Of a stretch of 13,523 bases of DNA, positions 1 through 7,113 are shown one piece after another. Source of the stretch: Candidatus Micrarchaeum sp. (GTDB lineage: Archaea > Micrarchaeota > Micrarchaeia > CAILAH01). The translations under genes and the position numbers were made by a program. Location of the stretch: positions 1-13,523 of the forward strand of contig DYJQ01000012.1 of the NCBI GenBank assembly GCA_020723045.1. Reading direction: 5' to 3'. The notes below the pieces were generated by a model. The model worked only from the letters and a program-made list of their open reading frames with translations. It was not told the DNA's origin and made no database searches. Numbering within the stretch: the first letter of the stretch is position 1; every line of letters begins with the position of its first letter.

Positions 1-27
1 GTTGATGAGATTAGGAAAATAATCTGA
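1..27 (+). CDS. C-terminal end of an upstream gene (partial)
   Basis: The first frame of the window reads VDEIRKII followed by a TGA stop at 25-27. The mixed charged and hydrophobic ending looks like a genuine protein C-terminus, and the next gene on this strand has its own promoter after it. Only eight residues are visible, so no function can be assigned, and the call rests on plausibility alone. Confidence 0.35.
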   Translation, partial: VDEIRKII

Positions 28-56
28 TTTGCGTTATCCAAATCGTGGCAATACCG

Positions 57-69
57 AAAAATATTTAAA
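57..69 (+). promoter_or_regulatory. TATA-like promoter of the ankyrin gene
   Basis: The A/T-rich stretch aaaaatatttaaa is centred about 36 bases before the ATG at 101, which predicts a transcription start near 90 and a leader of about ten bases. No convincing Shine-Dalgarno site precedes the ATG. This fits an archaeal TBP site for a near-leaderless mRNA. Confidence 0.5.
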
Positions 70-100
70 CTAGTATTAATACAGAGAAGACGTTCATAGG

Positions 101-568
101 ATGGTTTTTATGGCCAGTGGTTATGAAATGAAAAAAGGGGGCGGGGACAAGCAGGGTGCACTACAGGATAACGGAAAGGCAGGGCGAGAAGAAAAGGCCA
201 GTGCATTCAATAAAATTAAAGAGTTGAATGAAGAAAAGAAGAGTTTAATAAAAGAGTTTAAGATGGCCCGCAAGTCAAAGAAGAGCTTGGAGAAGCTTCT
301 TATTTGGGCGGCAAAGAATGGGAACGTAAAATTGGGAAAAATACTCATAGAAACATTTAAGGTTGATGTAAACGTAAGGGATATGTACAAAAGAACCCCG
401 CTAATGCATGCCATACTAAACAACCATCCGGAGTTTGCAATGGTACTGATCCTAAATGGCGCGGATGTTAATGCAAAGGATGCTTATGGCAGGTCTACGC
501 TGAAGTTGGCCGAAGAGAGTGACGGGAGAATAGTTGAGATGGTAAGAGAGGCTGGAGCATTAGAATAA
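101..568 (+). CDS. Small ankyrin-repeat protein
   Basis: This 155-residue protein has about three ankyrin repeats after a basic, probably coiled N-terminal part. Residues 11-60 are rich in Lys and Glu and look like a charged helix. Repeat 1 spans about 62-94 (WAAKNGNVKLGKIL then DVNVRD). Repeat 2 spans about 96-127 and has the classic TPLMHAI and NGADVNAKD motifs. A degenerate final repeat (YGRSTLKLAEE) runs to the C-terminus. Ankyrin repeats mediate protein-protein contacts, and there is no signal peptide or membrane segment, so it is probably a cytoplasmic adaptor with an unknown partner. An in-frame ATG at 110 is an alternative start. The gene stands alone and converges on the YhaM-like gene 15 bases downstream. 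The fold is clear but the role is not. Confidence 0.85.
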   Translation: MVFMASGYEMKKGGGDKQGALQDNGKAGREEKASAFNKIKELNEEKKSLIKEFKMARKSKKSLEKLLIWAAKNGNVKLGKILIETFKVDVNVRDMYKRTPLMHAILNNHPEFAMVLILNGADVNAKDAYGRSTLKLAEESDGRIVEMVREAGALE

Positions 569-583
569 AAATCGAGCCGATCC

Positions 584-1561
584 TCACTTCAAAAGAATGT
601 TCCGCTTCAATCTCCTGCTGTAATTCGTCTCATCAGTTGTCCTAGACCGCGATTCCTCAACAAAACCCACCATCTCATCGAGCATCGCGCTGGCCATATC
701 CGCGTGATGGAGTGCGAGTGCCTCCGGGAACATGGGCTCTTTTGGAGAGCCCCACTCCAGCTTGCCGTGATGCGACAAAATCATGTGGATTAGTTTGTTT
801 CTCATCTCCTGTGGCAGGCCAACCTCATCACACTTTTTAGAGACAAAGAGCGCCGACATTGCAAGATGGCCGAGCAACTGCCCCTCCACTGTTCCCTCAA
901 TCCTCACACCCATCTTTATCTCCTCCATCTTGCCGATATCATGGACGAGCACACCAGTTATGAGGAGGTCATGGTCGAGCGAGGGATGCTGGCGGCACAT
1001 CACATCACAGAACTCGCACATCTCGAGTGCGTGCTGTACCATACCGCCCTTCCTGCTATGGTGGTACTGTATTCCTGCGGGGTGTAATGAATAGGATTCA
1101 ATGAATGAGGGGGTGAATATTGAATCGAGCAGGCGCTTGAGGCCGGTATTCTTAACTGCGCTTATCCTCTCTGCCAACTCGCGTTTCGTCTCTTCTATAT
1201 CCCTCTTTGGAGACGGTATGAATGCATCCACATCATACTCGCCCTCTCTGAGAATTGTGGGGGCATCCGTATCGCCGCTTGAGATGTTAAGCTCATTCCT
1301 ATACATCCTTGCCGTACCCTTGACGTGCAGAACCGAGTTCTTATGAATAGAATCAAAGAGCGCATTTACCTTTGCCTCATCATTCGGGCCCCAGTACGTG
1401 TAATCTATGCTTTCTCCAGTTTCATCTGAGAGTACGAGGTCGAGCCGAAAGCCGTTCTTGTACGTGCCCACAGCCTTCTTTATCTTTACCACAAAAATAT
1501 CATCAACCTCATCGCCATCCATTAGCACCGAAATCCTTTTCTTGCGCATGAGCTTTTCCAT
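584..1561 (-). CDS. YhaM-like 3'-5' exoribonuclease (OB-fold plus HD domain)
   Basis: This 325-residue protein has the YhaM architecture: an N-terminal OB-fold (about residues 15-95) for nucleic-acid binding, a linker, and a metal-dependent HD phosphohydrolase domain (about 160-290). The metal-binding series is visible as H177 (in GGMVQHALE), H207-D208 (VLVHDIGK), H232 (LLGHLA), H264-H265 (ILSHHG) and D288 (LHHADMASA). Length and order match the bacterial family, which degrades RNA or single-stranded DNA from the 3' end with Mn or Co. The ATG at 1561 lies about 26 bases from a TATA-like element shared with the divergent bPH2 gene. The family is best known from Firmicutes, so an origin by transfer into archaea is possible but not shown. 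Family assignment is firm; the substrate is inferred. Confidence 0.87.
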   Translation of the reverse strand: MEKLMRKKRISVLMDGDEVDDIFVVKIKKAVGTYKNGFRLDLVLSDETGESIDYTYWGPNDEAKVNALFDSIHKNSVLHVKGTARMYRNELNISSGDTDAPTILREGEYDVDAFIPSPKRDIEETKRELAERISAVKNTGLKRLLDSIFTPSFIESYSLHPAGIQYHHSRKGGMVQHALEMCEFCDVMCRQHPSLDHDLLITGVLVHDIGKMEEIKMGVRIEGTVEGQLLGHLAMSALFVSKKCDEVGLPQEMRNKLIHMILSHHGKLEWGSPKEPMFPEALALHHADMASAMLDEMVGFVEESRSRTTDETNYSRRLKRNILLK

Positions 1562-1583
1562 AACTGTGTTTAAGCCGGTTTTG

Positions 1584-1592
1584 CTTTTTATT
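1584..1592. promoter_or_regulatory. Probable shared TATA element between divergent genes
   Basis: The T/A-rich stretch ctttttatt sits in the 57-base gap between the YhaM-like gene and the bPH2 gene. It is about 26 bases from one ATG (1561) and about 31 from the other (1619), the distance expected for leaderless transcription in both directions. Archaeal TATA elements can fire both ways, so one element may serve both genes. Confidence 0.4.
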
Positions 1593-1618
1593 CTTTACAT
1601 GCCTATCTTCCAATTGTT

Positions 1619-2065
1619 ATGGCAGATGAAACACTCAAGATTATGATGTCTGGAAGGGTGTACTATGGAACAATAGTGCTCTTCGCCATTCTTATCTCGG
1701 TAATAATATCATTTGTCCCCATCCTTAACCTGCTCATGCTCGCGGTGTGGGGAGTGGCAGTTGCGTGCATATTGGCTGTATACGTGCACATGCACGGCCA
1801 CTGGATAGAGTTCAGCAATGAGGGAATAAATGTACGGGTGGGCCTGCTGAATGTTAAGACGCTTTACATACCCTACCAAAATGTTGATAATGTTGGGATG
1901 AATGTAACGCTCTTTGAGAGAATAGCTGGGCTCGCCGAGATAACAATAGATACAAAGGGTCGTGCGGAGACAGAGCTCGTGATGAAGAACCTGCCGTTGG
2001 CAAATGCTGAAAAGGCGGTCAGAATCGTAAAGGAAAAAATGCAGTCCTATCCAACAAATGAATAA
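1619..2065 (+). CDS. Membrane-anchored bPH2 (DUF304, YdbS-like) domain protein
   Basis: This 148-residue protein begins with a short cytoplasmic segment, followed by two hydrophobic helices (about residues 14-33 and 36-58) that form a membrane hairpin. A bacterial pleckstrin-homology-like domain follows (about 60-140). Typical bPH2 features include HWIEFSNEGINVRVG, then the LYIPYQNVDNV motif, and FERIAGLAEITIDT. In bacteria YdbS/YdbT-type proteins of this kind are linked to membrane stress and lipid-associated functions, but the molecular role is not settled. The gene is monocistronic, diverges from the YhaM-like gene and converges on panD nine bases downstream. The family assignment is good; the function in this cell is unknown. 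Confidence 0.8.
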   Translation: MADETLKIMMSGRVYYGTIVLFAILISVIISFVPILNLLMLAVWGVAVACILAVYVHMHGHWIEFSNEGINVRVGLLNVKTLYIPYQNVDNVGMNVTLFERIAGLAEITIDTKGRAETELVMKNLPLANAEKAVRIVKEKMQSYPTNE

Positions 2066-2074
2066 GATATGAAA

Positions 2075-2416
2075 TTATAGATATCGTGTGAACTTGTTGT
2101 TCTCATCAACAAGGACTATCTTCGGCTTGATGTACTCATCCGTAAGCTCAAACCCCATCACTATAATCTCCTCCCCAACCTTGATGAGGTGTGCGGCCGC
2201 ACCGTTCATGCATATCCTTCCAGAGCCTGCTTCTCCCTCTGTTACATACGTCTCGAGCCGTGCACCGCTGGTATTGCTGGAAACGAGTACTTTCTCACCC
2301 GGGATGAGGCCAGCCTTATCTATGAGGTCCTTATCTATCGTTATGCTGCCTACGTAGTTGAGATCGGCCTCTGTAACCCTTGCCCTGTGTATTTTTGAGC
2401 GAAGAACCCAGCGCAT
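2075..2416 (-). CDS. panD: Aspartate 1-decarboxylase, pyruvoyl type (PanD)
   Basis: PanD makes beta-alanine from L-aspartate for pantothenate and coenzyme A synthesis. The 113-residue length suits the family. The self-cleavage site is visible as Gly23-Ser24 in YVGSITID; the serine would become the pyruvoyl cofactor. Other active-site residues by family alignment are K8, R53, T56 and Y57 (GARLETY), and the NGAAAH motif is present. The ATG overlaps the stop of the DUF35 gene by one base (TAATG), so the two are translationally coupled at the end of the mevalonate operon. Most studied archaea make beta-alanine by PLP-dependent decarboxylases (MfnA family), so a bacterial-type PanD here is unusual. 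All residues needed for self-processing appear intact. Confidence 0.93.
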   Translation of the reverse strand: MRWVLRSKIHRARVTEADLNYVGSITIDKDLIDKAGLIPGEKVLVSSNTSGARLETYVTEGEAGSGRICMNGAAAHLIKVGEEIIVMGFELTDEYIKPKIVLVDENNKFTRYL

Positions 2417-2829
2417 TACTGGTGCACCTCATTAACAGGCCTAAACTTAAACCCGTATGTGATTAGGCCTTCATCACCATCCTCATGTATCTTGCGGAAG
2501 ACCATCTCAACTGGCATCCCTATCTTCACATCATCTGGATGGATATCCACAACCTGTCCCGTAATCCTTGCACCCTCCTCCAGCTCAATTATGGCAAGTG
2601 CATAAGGGACAAAAAACTCATACCCTTCAGGGGCAACGCGTATGATCGTATAAGTATAGATTTTGCCCCTACCGGAAAACTTGTATGGCACAATCTTGCC
2701 CTTTCTCCTGCACTTGGGACAGATGTTGCGCGCGGGTATAAAATGCGTCCCGCACGTCTCGCATCGTGAGCCCACCAAATTATAGCGCTCTACAGTCCTT
2801 CTCCAAAGCAATGGTAGTCCTGGCCTCAT
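2416..2829 (-). CDS. DUF35 zinc-ribbon/OB-fold protein of the thiolase-HMG-CoA synthase complex
   Basis: This 137-residue protein has an N-terminal rubredoxin-like zinc ribbon with C23-x2-C26 and C37-x2-C40 (CETC, CPKC), followed by an OB-fold (about residues 45-125). In archaea this DUF35 protein bridges acetoacetyl-CoA thiolase and HMG-CoA synthase in a complex with a shared CoA site that channels acetoacetyl-CoA. Both partners are encoded directly upstream, which supports that role. I chose the ATG at 2829, 13 bases after the thiolase stop. The reading frame stays open further upstream into the thiolase gene, but that extension matches nothing in the family. The bases before the ATG (gttgatattt) resemble those before the thiolase start. 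It has no catalytic residues of its own. Confidence 0.9.
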   Translation of the reverse strand: MRPGLPLLWRRTVERYNLVGSRCETCGTHFIPARNICPKCRRKGKIVPYKFSGRGKIYTYTIIRVAPEGYEFFVPYALAIIELEEGARITGQVVDIHPDDVKIGMPVEMVFRKIHEDGDEGLITYGFKFRPVNEVHQ

Positions 2830-2842
2830 AAATATCAACTCA

Positions 2843-4003
2843 TCATGGTTTTTTAAGAATATGAACAACACATGTTGCACCCGAGCCGCCCACATTATGC
2901 GCAAGGCCGTATTGAGCATCTGCAACCTGCCTGCCCTCCGCCTCGCCACGCAATTGCCACGTCAGCTCGACAACCTGCTTGACACCAGTTGCACCAACAG
3001 GGTGGCCGCACGCTTTCAGGCCGCCACTCGTGTTAACTGGGATTGTGCCCCCTATCTTTGTTTCGCCATCAAGTGTTGCACGGCCGCCCTGCCCTTTTGG
3101 GAAGAAGCCAACATCCTCGATGGCCATAATCTCTGCAATCGTAAAACAGTCGTGCACCTCTGCCACATCAATATCCTTTGGTGTTATGCCCGCCTGCCTG
3201 TACGCCTCCCGTGCGGCAATCTGTGCAGCACGTATCTCAGTGAGTGATTCCCTATCGTGGAGTGCAACTGTATCACTCGCCTGTGCGCTCGCTGCAATCT
3301 CCACATAATTATCAGTGTGCTCCTTTGCTTTCTCAAGGTCCATCAGTATCACCGCAGCCGCGCCATCCGTGATTGGCGAGCAGTCAAGCACCTTGAGTGG
3401 GTCTGCAACCTTCTTTGAGTGCAGAACATCTTCAATCGTGATTGGGTTGTGGAACTGTGCATACTTGTTGTGCATGGCATTCGCGTGGTTCTTCACCGCG
3501 GCTGCGGCGAGCATCTCCTCTGTAGTGCCATACTCGAGCATGTGCCTGCGCGCCATCAGTGCGTAGAGGCCCGGGAATGTTGCACCCTGCAATAGTTCCC
3601 ACTCCTGGTCGCCAGCACCGCCTAACGCAGTAACCGCCTCTGCTGTCGTGGCATCGGTCATCTTCTCAACACCGCCGACCACGACACAGTCATATGCACC
3701 GCTTGCAATGGCAAAGTATGCGTTCCTCAAAGCAAGACCACCGGATGCACACGCACCCTCAACACGCGTCGCGGGTATGGGGTTGAGGCCCATTGCATCT
3801 ACTATAAGTGCTGCAATGTGCTCCTGGCCTATCAGACGGCCGGATGCCATCGTGCCACCGTAGAGTGCCTTTATCTCAGTACCATCTATATTGGCATCCT
3901 TGATTGCATTAATGCCCGCCTGCACTACAAGGTCCCTCAGGTTAAGGTCCCAGAGCTCGCCGAACTTGCTCATTCCCACTCCAACAACTGCTACTTTACG
4001 CAT
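2843..4003 (-). CDS. Acetyl-CoA C-acetyltransferase (archaeal acetoacetyl-CoA thiolase)
   Basis: The enzyme condenses two acetyl-CoA into acetoacetyl-CoA, the first step of the mevalonate pathway. The 386-residue protein shows the nucleophile C85 in EGACASGG, the HDCFTIAEI motif, and the C-terminal CGHPVGATG loop with the catalytic histidine and second cysteine. The overall type is the SCP2-thiolase-like archaeal form, which depends on its HMG-CoA synthase partner to pull an unfavourable equilibrium. I chose the ATG at 4003 (MRKVAVVGVG) because the family begins there and a GTGAT Shine-Dalgarno-like site ends four bases before it; a GTG three codons earlier would add only three residues. It lies 18 bases after the HMG-CoA synthase gene and 13 before the DUF35 gene, in one operon. 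Confidence 0.94.
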   Translation of the reverse strand: MRKVAVVGVGMSKFGELWDLNLRDLVVQAGINAIKDANIDGTEIKALYGGTMASGRLIGQEHIAALIVDAMGLNPIPATRVEGACASGGLALRNAYFAIASGAYDCVVVGGVEKMTDATTAEAVTALGGAGDQEWELLQGATFPGLYALMARRHMLEYGTTEEMLAAAAVKNHANAMHNKYAQFHNPITIEDVLHSKKVADPLKVLDCSPITDGAAAVILMDLEKAKEHTDNYVEIAASAQASDTVALHDRESLTEIRAAQIAAREAYRQAGITPKDIDVAEVHDCFTIAEIMAIEDVGFFPKGQGGRATLDGETKIGGTIPVNTSGGLKACGHPVGATGVKQVVELTWQLRGEAEGRQVADAQYGLAHNVGGSGATCVVHILKKP

Positions 4004-4021
4004 AAATATCACTTTCCTTCG

Positions 4022-5059
4022 TTACATTATCAGCTTTTTCCTATGCTTGGCGTACGTACCGTAATCTAAGTATTCCTTGTTTGTTATTACCAGCCTCACG
4101 GGTACGGCATTTCTCTTTCTCTCGATTTCATCAGTCACCTCTATGTGGAATGCATCACTGCCCGCACCGCTACCGAATGATGCTACGAGGATCTTGTCGC
4201 CTGGCCGCGCAACATCGAGCGTTGCGGCAAGGCCGATCAGTGAGGCGGCTGAATAAGTATTGCCGATGAGGGGGGTGATGAGGCCCGGCTCAATCTGCTC
4301 CTTAGTGAACCCGAGCTGTTTTGCGACTGCGCGCGGGAACTTACCGTTAGGCTGGTGGAACACTGCATACGCATAGTCTTTTGGCTCTGTGCCAGCCTTC
4401 GCCAATAATCCCTTTACACCTCCCATAACGTGCCTGAAATAGCCGGGCGGCCCAGTAAACCTGCCGCCGTGGGAGGGGTATTTTGCATACTCGCGCCTCC
4501 AAAAGTCCGGGGTGTCCGTCGTGAATGCATAGATGTGCTCTATCTTGGCAATCACCCTCTCCTTTCCGAGAATGAATGCCGCTGCGCCAGCACCTGCACT
4601 ATACTCGAGCGCATCACCGGGCCGGCCCTGAGAGGTGTCTGCACCTATGCCGAGACCGTATTCGATCTCACCCGCCTTTATGAGCGCATATGAGTTTATC
4701 ACGCCAGCAGTGCCTGCCTTGCACGCGAACTCATGATCTGCTGCGTAAAGGTCCGGTGTTGCACCTATTGCCTCAGCGACGATAGTCGCAGTGGGCTTGA
4801 CGGCATATGGATGCGATTCTGAACCTACAAAGATTGAGCCTATCCTCTGCGGGTCTATACCCGCATGCCTTACAGCACGCCTTGCGGCATTCACCGCAAG
4901 TGTGGCGGCATCCTCATCCAAACCGGGCACGGATTTCTCTGATAGGCCGAGGCCATCGATAATCCTTGCCTCATCCTCGCCCCATACCCGTGCGATCTCG
5001 CCCGCCTTTATCCTGTAGCGGGGTATGTCAACACCATAACCTACTATCCCTATCGTCAT
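4022..5059 (-). CDS. Hydroxymethylglutaryl-CoA synthase
   Basis: This enzyme adds acetyl-CoA to acetoacetyl-CoA to give HMG-CoA for mevalonate and so for archaeal isoprenoid lipids. The 345-residue length fits the archaeal form. By family alignment the catalytic residues are E81 (VGSESHP), C113 (HEFACKAGTAG) and H235 (VFHQPNGKFP). The glycine-rich FGSGAGSDAF segment lies near the C-terminus. It follows the HTH regulator by 20 bases and precedes the thiolase by 18, so the genes are very probably co-transcribed. The product should form a complex with the thiolase and DUF35 protein. No HMG-CoA reductase gene is in the window; that next step must be encoded elsewhere. Confidence 0.95.
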   Translation of the reverse strand: MTIGIVGYGVDIPRYRIKAGEIARVWGEDEARIIDGLGLSEKSVPGLDEDAATLAVNAARRAVRHAGIDPQRIGSIFVGSESHPYAVKPTATIVAEAIGATPDLYAADHEFACKAGTAGVINSYALIKAGEIEYGLGIGADTSQGRPGDALEYSAGAGAAAFILGKERVIAKIEHIYAFTTDTPDFWRREYAKYPSHGGRFTGPPGYFRHVMGGVKGLLAKAGTEPKDYAYAVFHQPNGKFPRAVAKQLGFTKEQIEPGLITPLIGNTYSAASLIGLAATLDVARPGDKILVASFGSGAGSDAFHIEVTDEIERKRNAVPVRLVITNKEYLDYGTYAKHRKKLIM

Positions 5060-5079
5060 ATAATAACCCTGTTAATACA

Positions 5080-5781
5080 TCATAGCTTCTTCAATGCGGC
5101 CTCAATCTCATCAATAGGCTTCTGCGTTAATATGAGTGGGATTCTTTCCCTCTGTGCAAGGGCAACTGCAAGCTTGTCAAGACTGCCCTCTGCAAGGCCG
5201 TGCAACACAACCATGCTGGGCTTGGTGGGATGGACGCGGATCACTACCATAGGGGAACGGCCCGTGCTCACATCAGTAAAGAGGAATGCACGCTCACGCG
5301 CGTTGCCGAACATGTTTGGAAAGTCTGAGGACCGCATCTCCATTATGGCCATGAGCGATTTGATGAACGTGAAACCGTACACCTTGGTGCGTTCGAGCAT
5401 ATCTGCATTTGCGATTGTCTTTCCATCGATTAACTTCACAAAGTCAAGACCGCTTAGCACACTGGCAAACTCGTGGACATAATAGAAATCATCTGTTAGG
5501 GGCATTTCCTTGGTATAGCTGTTCACCACCACCCCGCCCTTGCTCAGGTCAATCTCTATCAGTGCAGCAACAAAACGGCGTACTACGTTTATACCCGGGT
5601 TTTTCCTGCGCTCGCCTTCATAATCACTTATGGTAGAAGAGCGTATGCCCAGAAATGCGCCCAGCTCGGTCTGTGATATCGAGAAGAGCTCTCTCCATTT
5701 CCTCATTGTCTTGCCGGGAGAGTTTGAGAATACTATCTCACTCGCAATGCCGTTTGCGAGCGACTCGTACCTCTTATCCAT
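5080..5781 (-). CDS. HTH transcriptional regulator heading the mevalonate operon
   Basis: This 233-residue protein has a Cro/CI-type helix-turn-helix at about residues 24-78 (MRKWRELFSISQTELGAFLG, then STISDYEGERR) and a C-terminal domain of about 140 residues, probably for sensing or dimerisation. It resembles the archaeal predicted regulators of the COG1709 type, which often neighbour HMG-CoA synthase genes; that link is from memory. I chose the ATG at 5781 because a TATA-like element lies 26 bases upstream and the longer open frame would run into the PRPP synthase gene. Position as first gene suggests control of its own operon, with a CoA ester or isoprenoid signal as a possible effector, but no ligand site is recognised. 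Confidence 0.85.
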   Translation of the reverse strand: MDKRYESLANGIASEIVFSNSPGKTMRKWRELFSISQTELGAFLGIRSSTISDYEGERRKNPGINVVRRFVAALIEIDLSKGGVVVNSYTKEMPLTDDFYYVHEFASVLSGLDFVKLIDGKTIANADMLERTKVYGFTFIKSLMAIMEMRSSDFPNMFGNARERAFLFTDVSTGRSPMVVIRVHPTKPSMVVLHGLAEGSLDKLAVALAQRERIPLILTQKPIDEIEAALKKL

Positions 5782-5800
5782 GGGATATAATGAAAAATGG

Positions 5801-5813
5801 AATAAATATAAAG
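5801..5813 (-). promoter_or_regulatory. TATA-like promoter of the mevalonate/panD operon
   Basis: Read on the minus strand this is ctttatatttatt, centred 26 bases before the regulator ATG at 5781. That predicts a leaderless transcript starting at or near the ATG. It lies in the 59-base gap after the PRPP synthase stop, so the operon starts independently of the upstream gene. Confidence 0.6.
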
Positions 5814-5840
5814 TTATCGAAAAATGTTTCGGCAAATGCC

Positions 5841-7058
5841 TTAAACAGCCCCATCCTCGAGATATACATCTGAGACGGAATTGTTCATCCATATATTATA
5901 GATGGCCTTTGCAATCACCGGTGAGATGCTCACCTCTTTGTACCACGGCCGCTCAGCAGCGAATTGTTCTGAACGAGGCACTGAATCCGTGGTTATGAAC
6001 ATGAGAAGGCTCCCATTCCTGTGCATCTCATCAATCCTCGCAATACCATCCCCGCTCAGTATGGAGTGTGAGGCGATTATGACTGCACCTTTGCACCCAT
6101 ACTGTGTGCACAGCTTATCCACAAGCTTTTGCACCGTGCCCGCAGTATCAACAATATCATCTATTATGAGTGCATACTTGCCCTCAACAAGATGGGGGTC
6201 TGAGACCTCGACGTTCTCCACCTTATTCTCAGTAGTGTAATCGCGCTTCTTTATGCCTATAACTAGAGGAAGGGAGATGTAGTGGTCTGCCACATACTCC
6301 GTCCTTTTTGCGGCACCCGCATCCGGTGCAACGAGCACAAATTCATCTGTATAGTTTGGAAACAATCTCTTGAACTCGTTCACAAGGTATGCTGTTGGAT
6401 GTATGTTATCCATCGGTGCTTCAGAAACGCCCACCAATGTCTGTGAGTGGAGGTCGAAGAAGAGCATGCCGTCAACACCGCCCTTCTCGAATGCACGCAT
6501 CTGCGTCCTCGAAGTTAGGCCCTCCCTGCCCCTGCGATGGTCCTGTCTTGAATTGCCGAAGTAGGGAGAGATGAGGAAAACACTGTGCGCCTTGCAGTCG
6601 CGCTTGAGGGCGTCAATGTACATCTGGGCAAGCATATCATTCTCGGGAACGCGCCTCTCGGCCTTGAATGTGCGCAGCAGAGCAACCTTCTCATCTGGTG
6701 TCTTGGCTGTCTCAATCCGCATCAAAACCTCCTCTGGTGATGTCTGGGGCTCGTATGAGTGATGTATGAGGAATACATCTGCACCGCGCAGGCTCTTGCT
6801 AAACACCGGCTTAACCTCTGTATTCGCAAAAGATGTGAGTTTGCTGGGCCACACGCGGATTGATGAGTCGCCAAACTCGCGGTAGTATATATCGGTCATT
6901 ACTGATAGCCGTCTGAAACTGTCCTCATCAACTGTACCCTGCTTTGAGCCTTTTAGGAGCCCCATCTCCCTTGACACAATCGTGTTAAGCTCTCTGCAAA
7001 CCTTTTCTGCAAGCGGTTGGCCGCTCGGTGTCGCGCATAGGATGAGTTTGTTAGCCAT
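5841..7058 (-). CDS. prs: Ribose-phosphate pyrophosphokinase (PRPP synthase), enlarged N-terminal half
   Basis: PRPP synthase transfers pyrophosphate from ATP to ribose 5-phosphate, supplying purine, pyrimidine, histidine and related pathways. The family signatures are in order: SPYFGNSRQDHR (about 164-175), DLHSQTLVG, the PDAGAAKRTEY segment (245-255), the flexible-loop KKRD (270-273), and the PRPP loop IIDDIVDTAGT (298-308). The C-terminus (SHSILSGDGIARI to SVSDVY) is also canonical. At 405 residues it is about 90-110 longer than usual. The extra sequence lies before residue 80 and between about 105 and 140. I chose the ATG at 7058, which begins the typical KLILCATPSG strand and lies 25 bases from a TATA-like element; an upstream start would add 21 unlike residues. 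Catalytic motifs look intact. Confidence 0.9.
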   Translation of the reverse strand: MANKLILCATPSGQPLAEKVCRELNTIVSREMGLLKGSKQGTVDEDSFRRLSVMTDIYYREFGDSSIRVWPSKLTSFANTEVKPVFSKSLRGADVFLIHHSYEPQTSPEEVLMRIETAKTPDEKVALLRTFKAERRVPENDMLAQMYIDALKRDCKAHSVFLISPYFGNSRQDHRRGREGLTSRTQMRAFEKGGVDGMLFFDLHSQTLVGVSEAPMDNIHPTAYLVNEFKRLFPNYTDEFVLVAPDAGAAKRTEYVADHYISLPLVIGIKKRDYTTENKVENVEVSDPHLVEGKYALIIDDIVDTAGTVQKLVDKLCTQYGCKGAVIIASHSILSGDGIARIDEMHRNGSLLMFITTDSVPRSEQFAAERPWYKEVSISPVIAKAIYNIWMNNSVSDVYLEDGAV

Positions 7059-7078
7059 GAAATTATTAGGAAAAATAA

Positions 7079-7089
7079 GGTTTATACGC
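7079..7089 (-). promoter_or_regulatory. TATA-like promoter of PRPP synthase
   Basis: On the minus strand the sequence reads gcgtataaacc, centred 25 bases before the ATG at 7058. This spacing predicts a leaderless mRNA and decides the start codon in favour of 7058. No Shine-Dalgarno site precedes that ATG. Confidence 0.6.
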
Positions 7090-7113
7090 TTAAGTCGCCG
7101 TACAATGTAAAAA

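Noticed and set aside
2830..2949. N-terminal extension of the DUF35 protein by 40 residues
   Set aside because: It overlaps the thiolase coding region in another frame, matches nothing in the family, and the zinc ribbon begins normally after the ATG at 2829.
5782..5892. Longer form of the HTH regulator starting at 5892
   Set aside because: It would overlap the PRPP synthase gene and place the start upstream of the TATA element at 5801-5813; the added residues look like non-coding translation.
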